Positions 1-10,067 of a stretch of 64,000 nucleotides of DNA are shown here, piece after piece (the stretch's first letter is position 1; each line of letters starts with the position of its first letter). The stretch comes from Rosenbergiella australiborealis (GTDB lineage Bacteria; Pseudomonadota; Gammaproteobacteria; Enterobacterales; Enterobacteriaceae). A model generated the notes under the pieces. The model did not search any database, was not told where the DNA came from, and saw only the letters and a list, made by a program, of their open reading frames with translations. The position numbers and the translations under genes are program-made. The DNA lies in the NCBI RefSeq assembly GCF_018494035.1, contig NZ_JABBFO010000003.1, forward strand, positions 161,687-225,686, in the 5' to 3' direction.

Positions 1-570
1 CGGATCATGGTGCATTGTCATCGCGTGTATCTGGGGATCAAACAGTGCGTGCGTGATCCCTAAATCTTTAGGGCCGAAAGCATGGGGAAGATAAAAAGGT
101 AAAGTACGAGGGGGAGTATCGGGCAGTTGAATAAGCAGTTGCTCAGCGCAGTTCAACTCATTCATAAACTGTCGACAATGGCCGCAGGGAGTGTAATTGA
201 CGGTCATCTGATTCAAACGTGTTTCGCCACTGATCCAAGCATGGTTAATCGCACTTTGTTCAGCATGAACGGTTTGTTGTAAGGGAGTCGTTATAAATTC
301 CATATTGGCGCCAAGATACCACCGTCCGCTGGCCCCGTGAGCAATGGCGCCGACCTTAAAATCAGAGAGCGGGGCAAAGGCATAGCTGGCGGCAAGAGGC
401 AATAATGCTAAGGCCAGCTCTGTTGAAGATAAGCCGCTAGACTGTTGCAGGGCAATCACTTCTGTTGCACTGAAACTGGCATGAAAAGTGTCGCTGTTCA
501 GGTAGGGAAGTAAGGCATTGGCAAGGGACGAAGGACATTCGTTCAGGGCCTGAGATAAGCGTTCATTCAT
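1..570 (-). CDS. cdd: Cytidine deaminase, 3' end cut by window edge
   Basis: Deaminates cytidine and deoxycytidine to the uridine forms in pyrimidine salvage, in the cytoplasm. The gene starts at the ATG at 570 (MNERLSQAL) and runs leftward off the window, so 190 codons are visible; the E. coli protein is 294 residues. The zinc-site motifs HAEQSAINHAW and PCGHCRQF are both present in the catalytic half, with the HAE glutamate as the expected proton shuttle. The C-terminal pseudo-catalytic domain is mostly outside the window. The metG terminator lies just upstream, so cdd should have its own promoter between it and metG. Identity is secure from the motifs and the cdd/metG neighbourhood. Confidence 0.95.
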   Translation of the reverse strand, partial: MNERLSQALNECPSSLANALLPYLNSDTFHASFSATEVIALQQSSGLSSTELALALLPLAASYAFAPLSDFKVGAIAHGASGRWYLGANMEFITTPLQQTVHAEQSAINHAWISGETRLNQMTVNYTPCGHCRQFMNELNCAEQLLIQLPDTPPRTLPFYLPHAFGPKDLGITHALFDPQIHAMTMHHDP

Positions 571-595
571 CTTTTTTCTCGTTAAATGACGGGAT

Positions 596-619
596 AAAAA
601 AGCCGGGCAATGCCCGGCT
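596..619 (-). terminator. Rho-independent terminator of metG
   Basis: A GC-rich stem, agccgggc with gcccggct (601-619), is followed on the minus strand by five T residues (596-600). It lies 16 bases past the metG stop and separates metG from cdd. Confidence 0.85.
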
Positions 620-635
620 GACGGATAATGAAAAG

Positions 636-2696
636 CTATCGAACGGGCATTCCCGGTATTGCGCCACTATCAGCCGACAGAATAAAGAGATCAGCACCAC
701 CGTGACCTGCTGAGAGTACCATTCCCTCTGACACACCGAAGCGCATTTTGCGTGGTGCAAGATTCGCGACAATGATCGTTAAACGGCCGACTAAGACAGC
801 AGGATCCGGATAGGCTGCACGAATGCCTGAAAAAATTTGGCGCTTCTCACCGCCGACATCCAGCATCAGGCGAAGTAGTTTGTCTGAGCCCTCTACCAGT
901 TCAGCCTCTTCAATCAGGGCGACACGCATATCGACTTTAGCGAAGTCATCGATAGTAATTGGGCCTGCTGGCGATTCATCAACTGGCGCTGCGGGCTTCT
1001 TCTCACTTTTCTTATTGGTTGCTTTAGGCGCTGGGGCAGTCGCTTGTGCATCCTGTTTTGAGGCTTCGATAAGGGCTTCTACTTTCGCAGGTTCGATACG
1101 CTGATAAAGCGCTTTAAACGGTGCCACACGATGATTTAATAACGGTGTACGAATGGCATCCCATTCCAGAGGGCTTTGTAAGAAAAGCTCTGTACGTTCA
1201 CTTAACGAAGGTAAAACAGGTTTTAACCAAGTCATGAGAATGCGGAATAACTGAATTCCCATCGAGCAGATGGCCTGTAGTTTCGCATCGCTCCCTTCTT
1301 GTTTAGCCACGACCCACGGCGCTTGTTCATCTACGTAACGGTTGGCTTCATCAGCTAAGGCCATAATCTCGCGGATAGCACGGCTAAACTCGCGACTCTC
1401 CCAGGCCTCGCCAATTGACGCTGACGCGTCAACAAAACGTTGGTAAAGGGCTGGGTCATCTAACTCTGCGGCTAATTGTCCATCAAAACGCTTAGTAATA
1501 AAACCAGCATTACGAGAAGCTAGGTTGACGACTTTATTCACCACATCGGCGTTGACGCGCTGAACATAATCTTCCAAGTTCAAATCGATATCATCAATCC
1601 GTGAGGAGAGTTTAGCCGCGTAGTAGTAACGTAAGCTATCGGCATCCAAATGCTCTAGCCACGTGCTGGCTTTAATAAAGGTACCGCGGGATTTAGACAT
1701 CTTCGCGCCGTTAACCGTGACATAGCCATGAACGAATAGATTCGTCGGTTTACGGTGGTCGCTACCTTCCAACATCGCTGGCCAGAACAAGCTGTGGAAG
1801 TAGACAATATCTTTGCCAATAAAGTGGTAAAGCTCGGTGGTCGAGTCTTTTTTCCAGTACTCATCGAAATCGATATCGGTGCGCTTGTTACAGAGGTTAC
1901 GGAATGACCCCATGTAACCGATCGGGGCATCTAGCCAGACATAGAAATATTTGCCCGGTGCATCAGGAATTTCAAAGCCAAAATAGGGGGCATCGCGGGA
2001 AATGTCCCACTGTTGTAAGCCTGTCTCAAACCATTCTTGCATCTTATTCGCGACTTGTTCTTGCAGCGCACCCGAGCGGGTCCAAGCCTTAAGCATTTCA
2101 GAGAATGAGGGAAGGTCGAAGAAAAAATGCTCAGAATCGCGCATGACTGGTGTCGCGCCAGAAACGACGGATTTTGGATCAATCAACTCAGTCGGGCTAT
2201 AAGTGGCACTACAGACTTCGCAGTTATCACCGTACTGATCAACGGCCTTACATTTCGGACAGGTGCCTTTTACAAAGCGGTCCGGTAAGAACATTCCTTT
2301 TTCTGGGTCATACAGCTGTGAAATGGTGCGGTTTTTAATTAAGCCATTTTCTTTGAGGCGACCGTAGATCAATTCAGAAAGCTGACGGTTCTCTTCACAA
2401 TGGGTTGAGTGATAGTTGTCATAGCTGATATTAAAGCCGGCAAAATCCCGTTGATGCTCTGCACTCATTTCAGCAATCATCGCTTCAGGGGTGACCCCAG
2501 ATTGTTGCGCTTTGAGCATAATAGGGGTGCCGTGTGCATCATCCGCACAGATAAACCAAGCGGTATTGCCACGCATCCGCTGATACCGTACCCAGATATC
2601 AGCTTGGATATGTTCAAGCATATGCCCAAGGTGAATTGAGCCGTTAGCGTAAGGCAAGGCGCAGGTGACCAGTAATTTTTTAGTGGCTTGAGTCAT
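636..2696 (-). CDS. metG: Methionyl-tRNA synthetase
   Basis: Charges tRNA-Met and initiator tRNA with methionine. The protein has 686 residues; the E. coli enzyme has about 677. The class I signature HLGH is at residues 22-25, a zinc-knuckle CPKC...CEVC is near 145-162, and KMSKS is near 335. The C-terminal 100 residues form the EMAP-II-like tRNA-binding and dimerisation domain ([10 protein letters not shown] onward), joined by a Lys/Ala/Pro-rich linker. The start is the ATG at 2696, and mrp is divergently transcribed from the other side of a 170-bp promoter region, the usual enterobacterial arrangement. Confidence 0.98.
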   Translation of the reverse strand: MTQATKKLLVTCALPYANGSIHLGHMLEHIQADIWVRYQRMRGNTAWFICADDAHGTPIMLKAQQSGVTPEAMIAEMSAEHQRDFAGFNISYDNYHSTHCEENRQLSELIYGRLKENGLIKNRTISQLYDPEKGMFLPDRFVKGTCPKCKAVDQYGDNCEVCSATYSPTELIDPKSVVSGATPVMRDSEHFFFDLPSFSEMLKAWTRSGALQEQVANKMQEWFETGLQQWDISRDAPYFGFEIPDAPGKYFYVWLDAPIGYMGSFRNLCNKRTDIDFDEYWKKDSTTELYHFIGKDIVYFHSLFWPAMLEGSDHRKPTNLFVHGYVTVNGAKMSKSRGTFIKASTWLEHLDADSLRYYYAAKLSSRIDDIDLNLEDYVQRVNADVVNKVVNLASRNAGFITKRFDGQLAAELDDPALYQRFVDASASIGEAWESREFSRAIREIMALADEANRYVDEQAPWVVAKQEGSDAKLQAICSMGIQLFRILMTWLKPVLPSLSERTELFLQSPLEWDAIRTPLLNHRVAPFKALYQRIEPAKVEALIEASKQDAQATAPAPKATNKKSEKKPAAPVDESPAGPITIDDFAKVDMRVALIEEAELVEGSDKLLRLMLDVGGEKRQIFSGIRAAYPDPAVLVGRLTIIVANLAPRKMRFGVSEGMVLSAGHGGADLFILSADSGAIPGMPVR

Positions 2697-2866
2697 AATT
2701 TGCGTAGCTTTCTATAATGAAAAAAAGAATGGTTGAATGGTAACTGATGGCCCCGACAAGGTAAACGGTTAACGTCAACTAACAGCATGGACGAGGAGAT
2801 TCTGTTAATATTGCCGCCATTATTGGGATTTATGGAACCGTCATTGACGCCCTGAGGAGCAACGCT

Positions 2867-3970
2867 ATGTCTTTTGACCCTTCACACTCGCATGATCTGC
2901 GTGACATCGTTAATCCGCTGCTGGCGGAGTTTTCCCATCCTACCTTACGTAAAAATCTTGTTGAGCTAGGGGCAATCCGCCATGCTGTGCTGCTCGACCA
3001 GGTCCTGCATATCGAACTGACGCTGCCTTTTGCTTGGCCGCAAGGCTCACAGGCTCTTCAGGCTTGGGCATCGCCGCTGCTTTGTGAGGCGACAGGCGCG
3101 ACGGCGGTGGACTGGCACCTCGACTATGCCATTGCGACGTTGCAACGGGTCAAAAAACTACCCGGCTGTCGTGGGGTTAAGAATATTATCGCGGTCAGCT
3201 CTGGCAAAGGCGGCGTCGGTAAGTCCAGTACCGCGCTAAATGTCGCGTTGGCCTTGGCGACGCCAGGGGTTAAGGTTGGCGTGCTCGATGCGGATATCTA
3301 TGGCCCGTCGATTCCGCAAATGTTGGGTACCGCAGAACAACGTCCTTCCTCGCCCGACGGTAAACATATGGCGCCGATCCTGAGCTATGGGCTGGCGACT
3401 AACTCGATTGGTTATCTTGTCACCGACGATAACGCGATGATTTGGCGCGGACCGATGGCTAGTAAGGCATTGTTGCAGCTTCTTAATGAGACCCTATGGC
3501 CAGATCTCGATTATCTCGTGGTCGACATGCCCCCCGGCACGGGTGACATCCAGTTAACACTCGCGCAGAATATCCCCGTCACCGGTGCGGTTGTCGTCAC
3601 GACGCCGCAAGATGTCGCGCTGCTTGATGCGCGTAAAGGGGTGGTGATGTTCAATAAAGTGGACGTCCCGGTACTCGGTATTGTTGAGAATATGAGTATT
3701 CATATTTGCCAACATTGCGGACACCAAGAGGCTATTTTTGGGGAAGCCGGGGCTCAAACGTTGAGTGATGATTATGGGGTGCCGGTATTGGGTAAGGTCC
3801 CGCTACATCGCCGCTTACGCGAAGATTTAGATGCGGGGATCCCGACAGTGGTTCGCGATCCTGAGGGCGAGTTTAGTGATATTTATCGTGAGATTGCTGA
3901 AAATATCGCTACACAACTCTATTGGCAAGGCGAGATTATTCCCGAAGATATCGCAATTAGAACTCTTTGA
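2867..3970 (+). CDS. mrp: Iron-sulfur cluster carrier ATPase Mrp/ApbC
   Basis: A P-loop NTPase that binds Fe-S clusters and passes them to apoproteins. The 367-residue protein has an N-terminal MIP18/DUF59-like domain (about 1-95). The deviant Walker A SGKGGVGKS lies near residues 110-117, the DMPPGTGD motif near 222, and the cluster-binding CxxC (CQHC) near 281-284. The start ATG at 2867 is preceded by a gaggag ribosome site. It is divergent from metG. The ahpC promoter must overlap its 3' end or lie in the 94 bases after it. Confidence 0.97.
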   Translation: MSFDPSHSHDLRDIVNPLLAEFSHPTLRKNLVELGAIRHAVLLDQVLHIELTLPFAWPQGSQALQAWASPLLCEATGATAVDWHLDYAIATLQRVKKLPGCRGVKNIIAVSSGKGGVGKSSTALNVALALATPGVKVGVLDADIYGPSIPQMLGTAEQRPSSPDGKHMAPILSYGLATNSIGYLVTDDNAMIWRGPMASKALLQLLNETLWPDLDYLVVDMPPGTGDIQLTLAQNIPVTGAVVVTTPQDVALLDARKGVVMFNKVDVPVLGIVENMSIHICQHCGHQEAIFGEAGAQTLSDDYGVPVLGKVPLHRRLREDLDAGIPTVVRDPEGEFSDIYREIAENIATQLYWQGEIIPEDIAIRTL

Positions 3971-4064
3971 TAGGTATAACTAATTACATTGATACGTAGG
4001 AGTGATTGGTCTGACCGTAGAAGATGGCTTAAGGTACTTGCTAATACTACTACGGAGGCCAGTC

Positions 4065-4628
4065 ATGTCCATTATCAATACCAAAATTAAACCTTTTAAA
4101 AATACTGCGTTTAAAGCGGGTCAATTTATCGACCTGACAGAGAAAGATGTTGAAGGTAAATGGAGCGTGTTCTTCTTCTATCCTGCTGACTTCACCTTTG
4201 TTTGCCCGACTGAACTGGGTGATGTTGCTGACCACTACGATGAATTCCAAAAATTGGGTGTCGATATCTACTCTGTTTCAACGGATACTCACTTTACTCA
4301 CAAAGCATGGCACGGTAGCTCCGAAACCATTGGTAAAATCAACTATGCAATGATCGGTGACCCAACAGGCGCTCTGACCCGTAACTTCGACATTATGCGT
4401 GAAGCACAAGGTCTTGCTGACCGTGGAACCTTCATTGTTGATCCAGAAGGGATCATCCAATCTGTTGAAATCACTGCGGAAGGTATTGGCCGTGATGCAT
4501 CAGACTTACTGCGTAAGGTAAAAGCTGCACAATACGTCGCGAGCCACCCAGGTGAAGTTTGCCCAGCAAAATGGAAAGAAGGTGAAGCGACCTTATCACC
4601 CTCTTTAGACCTAGTCGGAAAAATCTAA
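4065..4628 (+). CDS. ahpC: Alkyl hydroperoxide reductase subunit C (peroxiredoxin)
   Basis: A 2-Cys peroxiredoxin that reduces hydrogen peroxide and organic peroxides, recycled by AhpF. I place the start at the ATG at 4065 ([11 protein letters not shown]), which has a strong acggagg ribosome site at 4052-4058 and gives 187 residues, the E. coli length. A longer in-frame reading from 4002 adds 21 residues that do not match the family. The peroxidatic Cys47 sits in FVCPTE and the resolving Cys near 166 in EVCPAK. Placement between mrp and yddG differs from E. coli, where ahpCF lies elsewhere on the map. OxyR control is expected from the family, but I did not identify an OxyR site. Confidence 0.98.
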   Translation: MSIINTKIKPFKNTAFKAGQFIDLTEKDVEGKWSVFFFYPADFTFVCPTELGDVADHYDEFQKLGVDIYSVSTDTHFTHKAWHGSSETIGKINYAMIGDPTGALTRNFDIMREAQGLADRGTFIVDPEGIIQSVEITAEGIGRDASDLLRKVKAAQYVASHPGEVCPAKWKEGEATLSPSLDLVGKI

Positions 4629-4654
4629 ACGACACTCGCAACGTCATACTGTTA

Positions 4655-4680
4655 CGGGCGCTCTAGCGCCCGTTTTTTTT
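4655..4680 (+). terminator. Hairpin with T-run between ahpC and ahpF
   Basis: The 8-bp stem cgggcgct/agcgcccg (4655-4672) is followed by eight T residues, a textbook intrinsic terminator 26 bases after ahpC. Because ahpF starts only 16 bases later with no room for a promoter, it probably acts as a partial terminator that keeps AhpC more abundant than AhpF. Confidence 0.85.
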
Positions 4681-4696
4681 ACCCGGGGAGTGAAAA

Positions 4697-6256
4697 ATGT
4701 TAGAGACTCAATTACAAACACAATTAAAAGCCTATTTAGAAAAACTGACGCGACCCGTCGATTTAGTCGCCTCACTTGACGACTCAGCCGCTTCGACAGA
4801 AATTCGCCAACTGCTTACGCAGATTGCTGCATTGTCAGAAAAGGTTAACTTTATTGAGGAAAACCGCGCGGATCTTCGCCAACCGTCTTTCTTAATTACC
4901 CAACAGGGTCAACGTCATGGGCCACGTTTCGCAGGTTCTCCTCTTGGGCACGAATTTACGTCATTGGTCTTAGCACTCTTACAAACCGGTGGGCATCCTT
5001 CTAAAGAGAGCCAAGCGCTTTTAGAGCAAATCAAAGCGCTGCCAGATGAATTACATTTTGAGACCTATTACTCGCTGTCTTGCCACAACTGCCCAGATGT
5101 CGTGCAAGCACTGAATCTATTATCTATCCTTAATCCGCGTATTCACCATACCGCGATCGATGGCGGTAAATTCCAACAAGAGATCACCGATCGCAATATC
5201 ATGGGTGTCCCTGCGGTGTTTTTAAACGGAGAGAGCTTCGGCCACGGGCGCATGACCTTGGCGGAGATCGTGAATAAAGTTGATAGTGGTGCGGCAGCTC
5301 GTCAAGCACAGTCCTTAAGCGAACAAGCACCCTTCGATGTGTTAATCGTCGGTAGCGGCCCGGCAGGCGCAGCGGCGGCAGTCTATACCGCGCGTAAAGG
5401 GATCCGCACAGGGTTACTCGGCGAACGTTTTGGCGGTCAGGTGCTCGATACCGTCGATATCGAAAACTATATCTCGGTCCCGAAAACTGAGGGTAGCCGC
5501 TTAGCCACAGCGCTACGGACACATGTTGAGGATTATCAAGTCGATATAATTGATGCTCAACAAGCTGTGAAACTGACGCCTGCGAGTGAGCGTGGTGGGT
5601 TACATCAGCTGCATACCGCGAGTGGCGCAATACTCAACGCCAAAAGTATTATACTTGCGACCGGAGCCCGTTGGCGAAATATGGGGGTACCGGGCGAAGA
5701 AGAGTACCGTACGCGCGGCGTCACTTATTGTCCTCACTGCGACGGCCCTCTGTTTAAAGGTAAACGTGTCGCAGTCGTCGGCGGCGGAAACTCTGGGGTC
5801 GAAGCGGCAATCGATCTTGCAGGGCTAGTCGAGCATGTGACGCTATTGGAGTTCGCCGATGTGTTGAAGGCCGATCAGGTGCTGCAAACGAAGCTACGCA
5901 GCCTGCCGAATGTTGAGGTGATTGTAAATGCCCATACTCAAGAAGTACTGGGCGATGGTCAGCAGGTGAGCGGTTTGGTCTGGAAAGACAGACTTACCGA
6001 AACTCTGCACACGCTGCCACTTGCAGGGATTTTCGTCCAAATTGGTTTGTTACCAAATACAAACTGGTTAGGCGAGCAGGTTGCGCGCAATAAAATGGGC
6101 GAGATTATCGTCGATAGCCGTGGCGAAACTAATCAGCCAGGTATCTTTGCTGCGGGAGACTGTACCACCGTGCCTTATAAGCAAATTATTATTGCCAGTG
6201 GTGAAGGGGCGAAGGCGGCACTCAGCGCGTTCGATTACCTGATTCGTACCGAGTAA
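4697..6256 (+). CDS. ahpF: Alkyl hydroperoxide reductase subunit F
   Basis: An NADH-dependent flavoprotein disulfide reductase that regenerates AhpC. The 519 residues (E. coli 521) start with a double thioredoxin-like domain carrying CHNC near residue 129. The FAD-binding [10 protein letters not shown] follows near 217, then the redox-active CPHC near 344, the NAD(P)-binding [12 protein letters not shown] near 358, and the C-terminal FAD motif [12 protein letters not shown]. The ATG at 4697 is preceded by gggag. It follows ahpC across an internal terminator, so expression probably depends on read-through. Confidence 0.98.
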   Translation: MLETQLQTQLKAYLEKLTRPVDLVASLDDSAASTEIRQLLTQIAALSEKVNFIEENRADLRQPSFLITQQGQRHGPRFAGSPLGHEFTSLVLALLQTGGHPSKESQALLEQIKALPDELHFETYYSLSCHNCPDVVQALNLLSILNPRIHHTAIDGGKFQQEITDRNIMGVPAVFLNGESFGHGRMTLAEIVNKVDSGAAARQAQSLSEQAPFDVLIVGSGPAGAAAAVYTARKGIRTGLLGERFGGQVLDTVDIENYISVPKTEGSRLATALRTHVEDYQVDIIDAQQAVKLTPASERGGLHQLHTASGAILNAKSIILATGARWRNMGVPGEEEYRTRGVTYCPHCDGPLFKGKRVAVVGGGNSGVEAAIDLAGLVEHVTLLEFADVLKADQVLQTKLRSLPNVEVIVNAHTQEVLGDGQQVSGLVWKDRLTETLHTLPLAGIFVQIGLLPNTNWLGEQVARNKMGEIIVDSRGETNQPGIFAAGDCTTVPYKQIIIASGEGAKAALSAFDYLIRTE

Positions 6257-6797
6257 TCCCTAACCGCGCAGTAAGATAGAACATTTAATCGCCCGATAAA
6301 AAATCGACATTGGCTATTTTTTATCGGGTATTATATCTTCACTGTGTAAATCGGGCTCCCATCACTGCCCGAATAACGAAACACGCGTTGCGGCAGGAGT
6401 TCTACGGCATACCCCTCCGAAAGAGTTTTACCATCCATTCATCAGTGATTTCCTAGCCCTTTTTATAATGAGATAATCGTAAAGTCTCTCGTCTATTCAA
6501 TCTTCGCTCATATTCATAATTCCAGTATCTACGTCGGCTTTAGATCATTGAGAGATATGATTGAGTCTTTGACGGGTGGGTGGAGCTCGCCAAGGAAGAG
6601 CGTGATTGTTTCGGATAAAAGGGAAGATATTCCCCAAATCGATAAGTCGCCTTGTTAGGGTTCAAGGAATAGCTTTAATCATAAAAATCGATCTATATTT
6701 TGTGAGACCTGTGTCAATCGCTTCTGAGGCGCGATACATTTTCTTCCACTCATGCACGCCGTTTTTCTATTCAATTTTGAAGGATAATGTGCTTTTT
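6257..6797 (+). other. Non-coding stretch between ahpF and the yddG-like gene
   Basis: No convincing gene in about 540 bp. A 12-bp inverted repeat, cccgataaaaaa (6292-6303) with ttttttatcggg (6317-6328), lies 35 bases after ahpF and may act as its terminator, although no T-run follows it. The rest is AT-rich, and its open frames are short, lack ribosome sites and match nothing I recognise. Confidence 0.5.
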
Positions 6798-7685
6798 ATG
6801 ACTTTTAATAAGGCGACAGCCATAGGATTAGTAGCTATTTTACTTTGGAGCACCATTGTAGGTCTTATGAGAAGTGTTACCGGAGCACTCGGCGCGGTAG
6901 GCGGGGCTGCGATGATCTATACGCTTAGTTCATTGATCCTAATATTGACAGTAGGTTTTCCTAAAATTTCTAAGTTTCCACGTAAGTATCTTATTTGGGG
7001 AGGCCTTCTTTTTGTCGTTTACGAATTATGTCTTTCTCTTTCTGTTGGATTAGCGAAATCCGATTCACAAGCTATCGAAGTGAGCATGGTGAACTATCTC
7101 TGGCCAAGTATGACGTTATTGCTGGCATGTATAGCTGATGGAAAAAAATTGCGTCCTCTCATGCTAGGTGGAATGCTTGTATGCCTTGCTGGCGTAGGTA
7201 AAGTTATTGGTGGTGCAAACGGGCTTTCAATACCCGGCATGATCGATAATCTTGCTTCCAATCCTATTAGCTACGGTCTTGCTTTTTCTGGCGCAATTAT
7301 ATGGAGTTTCTACTGTGTCTTGACCAAAAAAATAGCTGAAGGCTGCAATGGTATTACTCTCTTTTTTATGCTTACAGCTGCTGTTCTATGGTTGAAATTC
7401 AGTCTGTCTGATAACGTGCATATGGATTTTACACCTACTGTGATCGTAAACCTGTTACTCGTGGCTGGTTCAATGGGGCTGGGGTATGCAGCATGGAATA
7501 CGGGTATTCTGCACGGTAATGTGACTGTTTTGGCTACTGCATCGTATTTTATACCTGTACTTTCGGCCCTATTTGCGGCATTACTATTAGGCGAGTCTCT
7601 CGGCTATACATTCTGGATAGGGGCTTTGATGGTAAGTTTTGGATCGGTACTCTGTTGGTGGGTTACACGTAAAAGGGAGTATTAG
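6798..7685 (+). CDS. yddG: Aromatic amino acid exporter, YddG/EamA family
   Basis: A predicted inner-membrane drug/metabolite superfamily transporter, 295 residues with about ten hydrophobic segments and two EamA repeats. Family-typical segments include ILLWSTIVGLMR at the N-terminus, SMVNYLWPSMTLL in the first repeat and GNVTVLATASYFIPVLSAL in the second. YddG exports phenylalanine, tyrosine and tryptophan and the herbicide paraquat in E. coli. The start is uncertain: the ATG at 6798 gives the usual length, but a GTG at 6789 sits closer to the gaagga ribosome site at 6779-6784. The much longer upstream reading has no homology. Codons look more AT-rich than in ahpF, which may indicate acquisition. 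Confidence 0.85.
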   Translation: MTFNKATAIGLVAILLWSTIVGLMRSVTGALGAVGGAAMIYTLSSLILILTVGFPKISKFPRKYLIWGGLLFVVYELCLSLSVGLAKSDSQAIEVSMVNYLWPSMTLLLACIADGKKLRPLMLGGMLVCLAGVGKVIGGANGLSIPGMIDNLASNPISYGLAFSGAIIWSFYCVLTKKIAEGCNGITLFFMLTAAVLWLKFSLSDNVHMDFTPTVIVNLLLVAGSMGLGYAAWNTGILHGNVTVLATASYFIPVLSALFAALLLGESLGYTFWIGALMVSFGSVLCWWVTRKREY

Positions 7686-7971
7686 TGAATAATTTGGAGT
7701 GCTGAGTGAATTAACCTTGAAGCTTACCGTAAGTGTGGGATGTCGCTCTGAAAAGAATTATTTTCTAGACGTACCGAGTGGTACATCAGCTGTAGCATAT
7801 CAAGAACATTCCTTTTCGTATTCTCCCCGGCAGTGCAAGGCAGAGTGTAGTGGGGTAGGGACACTCCCTTCCTCGCTTCTCATACCCACGTGTTGTGATT
7901 TTAAGAGATGTCCACGATGACAAACCATCCATTATCTTCTTAACTATATCTATTCTGGTTACTAGGACAAC

Positions 7972-9129
7972 ATGATGATACCCATCTGGCGTGGTAGCTT
8001 TCCCTATATCTTGGCTACAGCTCTTTTCTTTCTTTTTAGTCGTCAGTCGAACGCCGCTATGCCGGATTTGACGACAAACCCGGCTCCATTAGGCTCGCAA
8101 GTTACAACACTACCGGCATTAAAAAAACCGGAAGGGCTACGGCCATGTTGTGCCTTTGGCCATGATCTACAGGCTGAGTTAAAAGGGGCGCCTGTCCCTC
8201 TCTATCGTCTTAATAACATCGTGGAAAGCCATGACTTAGGTAAGCATCGCTATAACGATAGTATCGTGCGCGGGTTAACCAGTATGATCGGCGGCGGCAG
8301 TGAGAAAAACGGTATTGTCTACACCCAACATGGTGGTTTTATCGATACGGCACATGTGCGAGACAGTATGGATATGACCTACTGGGTGGCGAGTCAATTG
8401 TTGCAACATCCGGGGAGCGCATTGCGGGTTAGGCTCAGCGATGAACTCGCTCATCGGGAGATCGTGGTGCATCCTTACCGGGTACCTAGCGACCCGCAAG
8501 CGGCGTTTAGCTTGGTCGTTTGGACTGCTGCGCGAGTGGCGTTCGACCTTGCCGCGTGGCATGAAATTGCTCAGTGGTATGGTTTTGAATCGGTACCGGG
8601 TTTCTCTGAAGGGGTATCGGCTTTCTCTCCCGAGGATCTCTATTCTAACTTGGTCGGGGTGCGCCTTGCCGCTTCGCTATTGTTATCGGGGCAGGGGGCT
8701 GAACTGCAGCAGTATAACCAGCAGGCGACGCAGGTCTTAACCCAAGCGCTGGACCAGCTGAGCGCAGTATCTCGGCAAGAGACTGCACGACAGTTTGACA
8801 GGTTAGACGGTCAATGGTGGGATAGCCAGCAGCGAGTCCCCAATAAGTGGTTAGTGTTACATCGTAATTATTCCACCGACAGTACCCGTCGACCCACTCC
8901 GATCCCGGGAGAGCCCTCGGCGAACCACTTATTAGCGCTACCGGAACAGGTCGCGGGGGTGACGTTGGACAAAGTTGCGGCGCTGCAGCTCCTGCCCGCT
9001 CGTTCCTCTTCGCAACTGCCTGTGTTTTCAGGAAGTCTGACACGCGATGATTTCCCACGGTTAGCGCAGCAAGCTGAGGCGCAAGATACCCAATCGCTCT
9101 CCGCCCGCTTGCCAGCGAGTGCAAAGTGA
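7972..9129 (+). CDS. Exported protein of unknown function, DUF4056-like
   Basis: 385 residues beginning with a signal-peptide-like segment (WRGSFPYILATALFFLF, cleavage probably after SNAA near residue 29), so it is predicted to be periplasmic or surface-exposed. Conserved-looking blocks are LRPCCAFGHDL, YTQHGGFIDTAHVRDS and AFDLAAWHEIAQWYG, followed by FSPEDLYSNLVG. I recall this pattern from the DUF4056 family, whose function is unknown. The His/Asp/His residues of GGFIDTAHVRD and the HE pair in AWHEIAQ could form a metal or catalytic site, but that is inference. The ATG at 7972 follows an aggac ribosome site. It converges with idnO, only 4 bases apart. Confidence 0.7.
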   Translation: MMIPIWRGSFPYILATALFFLFSRQSNAAMPDLTTNPAPLGSQVTTLPALKKPEGLRPCCAFGHDLQAELKGAPVPLYRLNNIVESHDLGKHRYNDSIVRGLTSMIGGGSEKNGIVYTQHGGFIDTAHVRDSMDMTYWVASQLLQHPGSALRVRLSDELAHREIVVHPYRVPSDPQAAFSLVVWTAARVAFDLAAWHEIAQWYGFESVPGFSEGVSAFSPEDLYSNLVGVRLAASLLLSGQGAELQQYNQQATQVLTQALDQLSAVSRQETARQFDRLDGQWWDSQQRVPNKWLVLHRNYSTDSTRRPTPIPGEPSANHLLALPEQVAGVTLDKVAALQLLPARSSSQLPVFSGSLTRDDFPRLAQQAEAQDTQSLSARLPASAK

Positions 9130-9133
9130 TGCG

Positions 9134-9898
9134 TTAGACCGCGACGCGCATGCCGCCATCGACAAACAGGAGATGGCCGTTAACGAAGTCAGAAGCTTTC
9201 GAGGAGAGGAAGACGGCGGCGCCGATCAGCTCTTCAGGATTGCCCCAGCGCGCCGCCGGTGTGCGCTTGGTTAGCCACTCAGTAAAGGCTTTATCGTCAA
9301 CCAATGCTTGCGTCATTTCAGTAGCGAAGTAGCCGGGTGCGATGCCATTAACTTGAATATTATAGCGCGCTAATTCCACACACATTCCACGGGTGAGCAT
9401 GGTGACTGCGCCTTTTGAGGCAGCATAAGGTGTAATGGTGTCACGCCCTAATTCACTTTGCATCGAGCCAATATTGATGATCTTACCCGACTGGCGTTTA
9501 GCCATATGGCGTGCGACAGTTTGCGATACGAGGAATACAGCCGTTTGGTTTACGGCGATAACATCGTTCCAATCCTGCTCTGCAAACTCAAGAAACGGAC
9601 GGCGACGCTGTATACCGGCGTTATTGATCAGAATATCGATAGGACCTATTTTCGCCTCGATATCGTCGATAGCTTGATGAATCTGATGAGAGTCAGTCAC
9701 ATCGAAAGCGACCGCATGGGCGGTGTGACCGAGTGCGCGGAGCTTCTCGGCAGCGCTCTGCGCACCGGCCTGTTGCGTGGCATTGATAATGACTTCAGCT
9801 CCTGCTTCAGCGAGTCCCTTCGCCATCAGAAAACCAATTCCCCGTCCTGATCCGGTAATGAGTGCGCGTTTAGTTGCCAGTGAGAAGAGTTGGCTCAT
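9134..9898 (-). CDS. idnO: Gluconate 5-dehydrogenase (short-chain dehydrogenase)
   Basis: Interconverts 5-keto-D-gluconate and D-gluconate with NAD(P)H, part of L-idonate breakdown in E. coli. The 254 residues equal E. coli IdnO. The cofactor loop TGSGRGIG is at residues 15-22, NNAG at 92-95, and the catalytic triad is S145, Y158 and K162 (YAASK). The long block MSQSELGRDTITPYAASKGA-type sequence is nearly as in IdnO. The ATG at 9898 has an aagga ribosome site. None of idnD, idnT, idnR or gntK is nearby, so it is an orphan. A CRP-type site lies 72 bases upstream of the start codon. Confidence 0.92.
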   Translation of the reverse strand: MSQLFSLATKRALITGSGRGIGFLMAKGLAEAGAEVIINATQQAGAQSAAEKLRALGHTAHAVAFDVTDSHQIHQAIDDIEAKIGPIDILINNAGIQRRRPFLEFAEQDWNDVIAVNQTAVFLVSQTVARHMAKRQSGKIINIGSMQSELGRDTITPYAASKGAVTMLTRGMCVELARYNIQVNGIAPGYFATEMTQALVDDKAFTEWLTKRTPAARWGNPEELIGAAVFLSSKASDFVNGHLLFVDGGMRVAV

Positions 9899-9969
9899 GC
9901 AAGTTTTCCTTATTCATCATCAAGTAAAATCAATCGAGGCTTATTTAGCGAGATTCGCACCGCTGTTAA

Positions 9970-9985
9970 TGTGATCTATATCACT
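9970..9985 (-). promoter_or_regulatory. CRP-like site upstream of idnO
   Basis: TGTGA-tctata-TCACT matches nine of the ten conserved positions of the CRP consensus TGTGA-N6-TCACA. It sits 72-87 bases before the idnO start, a distance typical for CRP activation, and fits the known cAMP-CRP control of the idn genes in E. coli. No experimental support. Confidence 0.7.
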
Positions 9986-10067
9986 GTTTTTCGATTTTAC
10001 AAATTGATGATACGCAAAGCGTGCGCCAAGCTCGCTTTCTCCCTCGCGATCGCGCGGCATTGGGTAA

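Noticed and set aside
4002-4064. In-frame 21-codon N-terminal extension of AhpC
   Set aside because: The ATG at 4065 has the strong ribosome site and gives the standard 187-residue protein; the extension lacks homology.
6606-6797. 64-codon extension of the YddG-like protein
   Set aside because: The residues are not like the family, and the exporter has its usual length from 6798 (or GTG 6789).
7699-7920. 73-codon ORF between yddG and the DUF4056-like gene
   Set aside because: No ribosome site, no recognisable domain and biased toward chance; not called a gene.
8645-9124. 159-codon minus-strand ORF within the DUF4056-like gene
   Set aside because: Antisense shadow of a long, well-supported exported protein; it has Pro/Arg-rich random composition.
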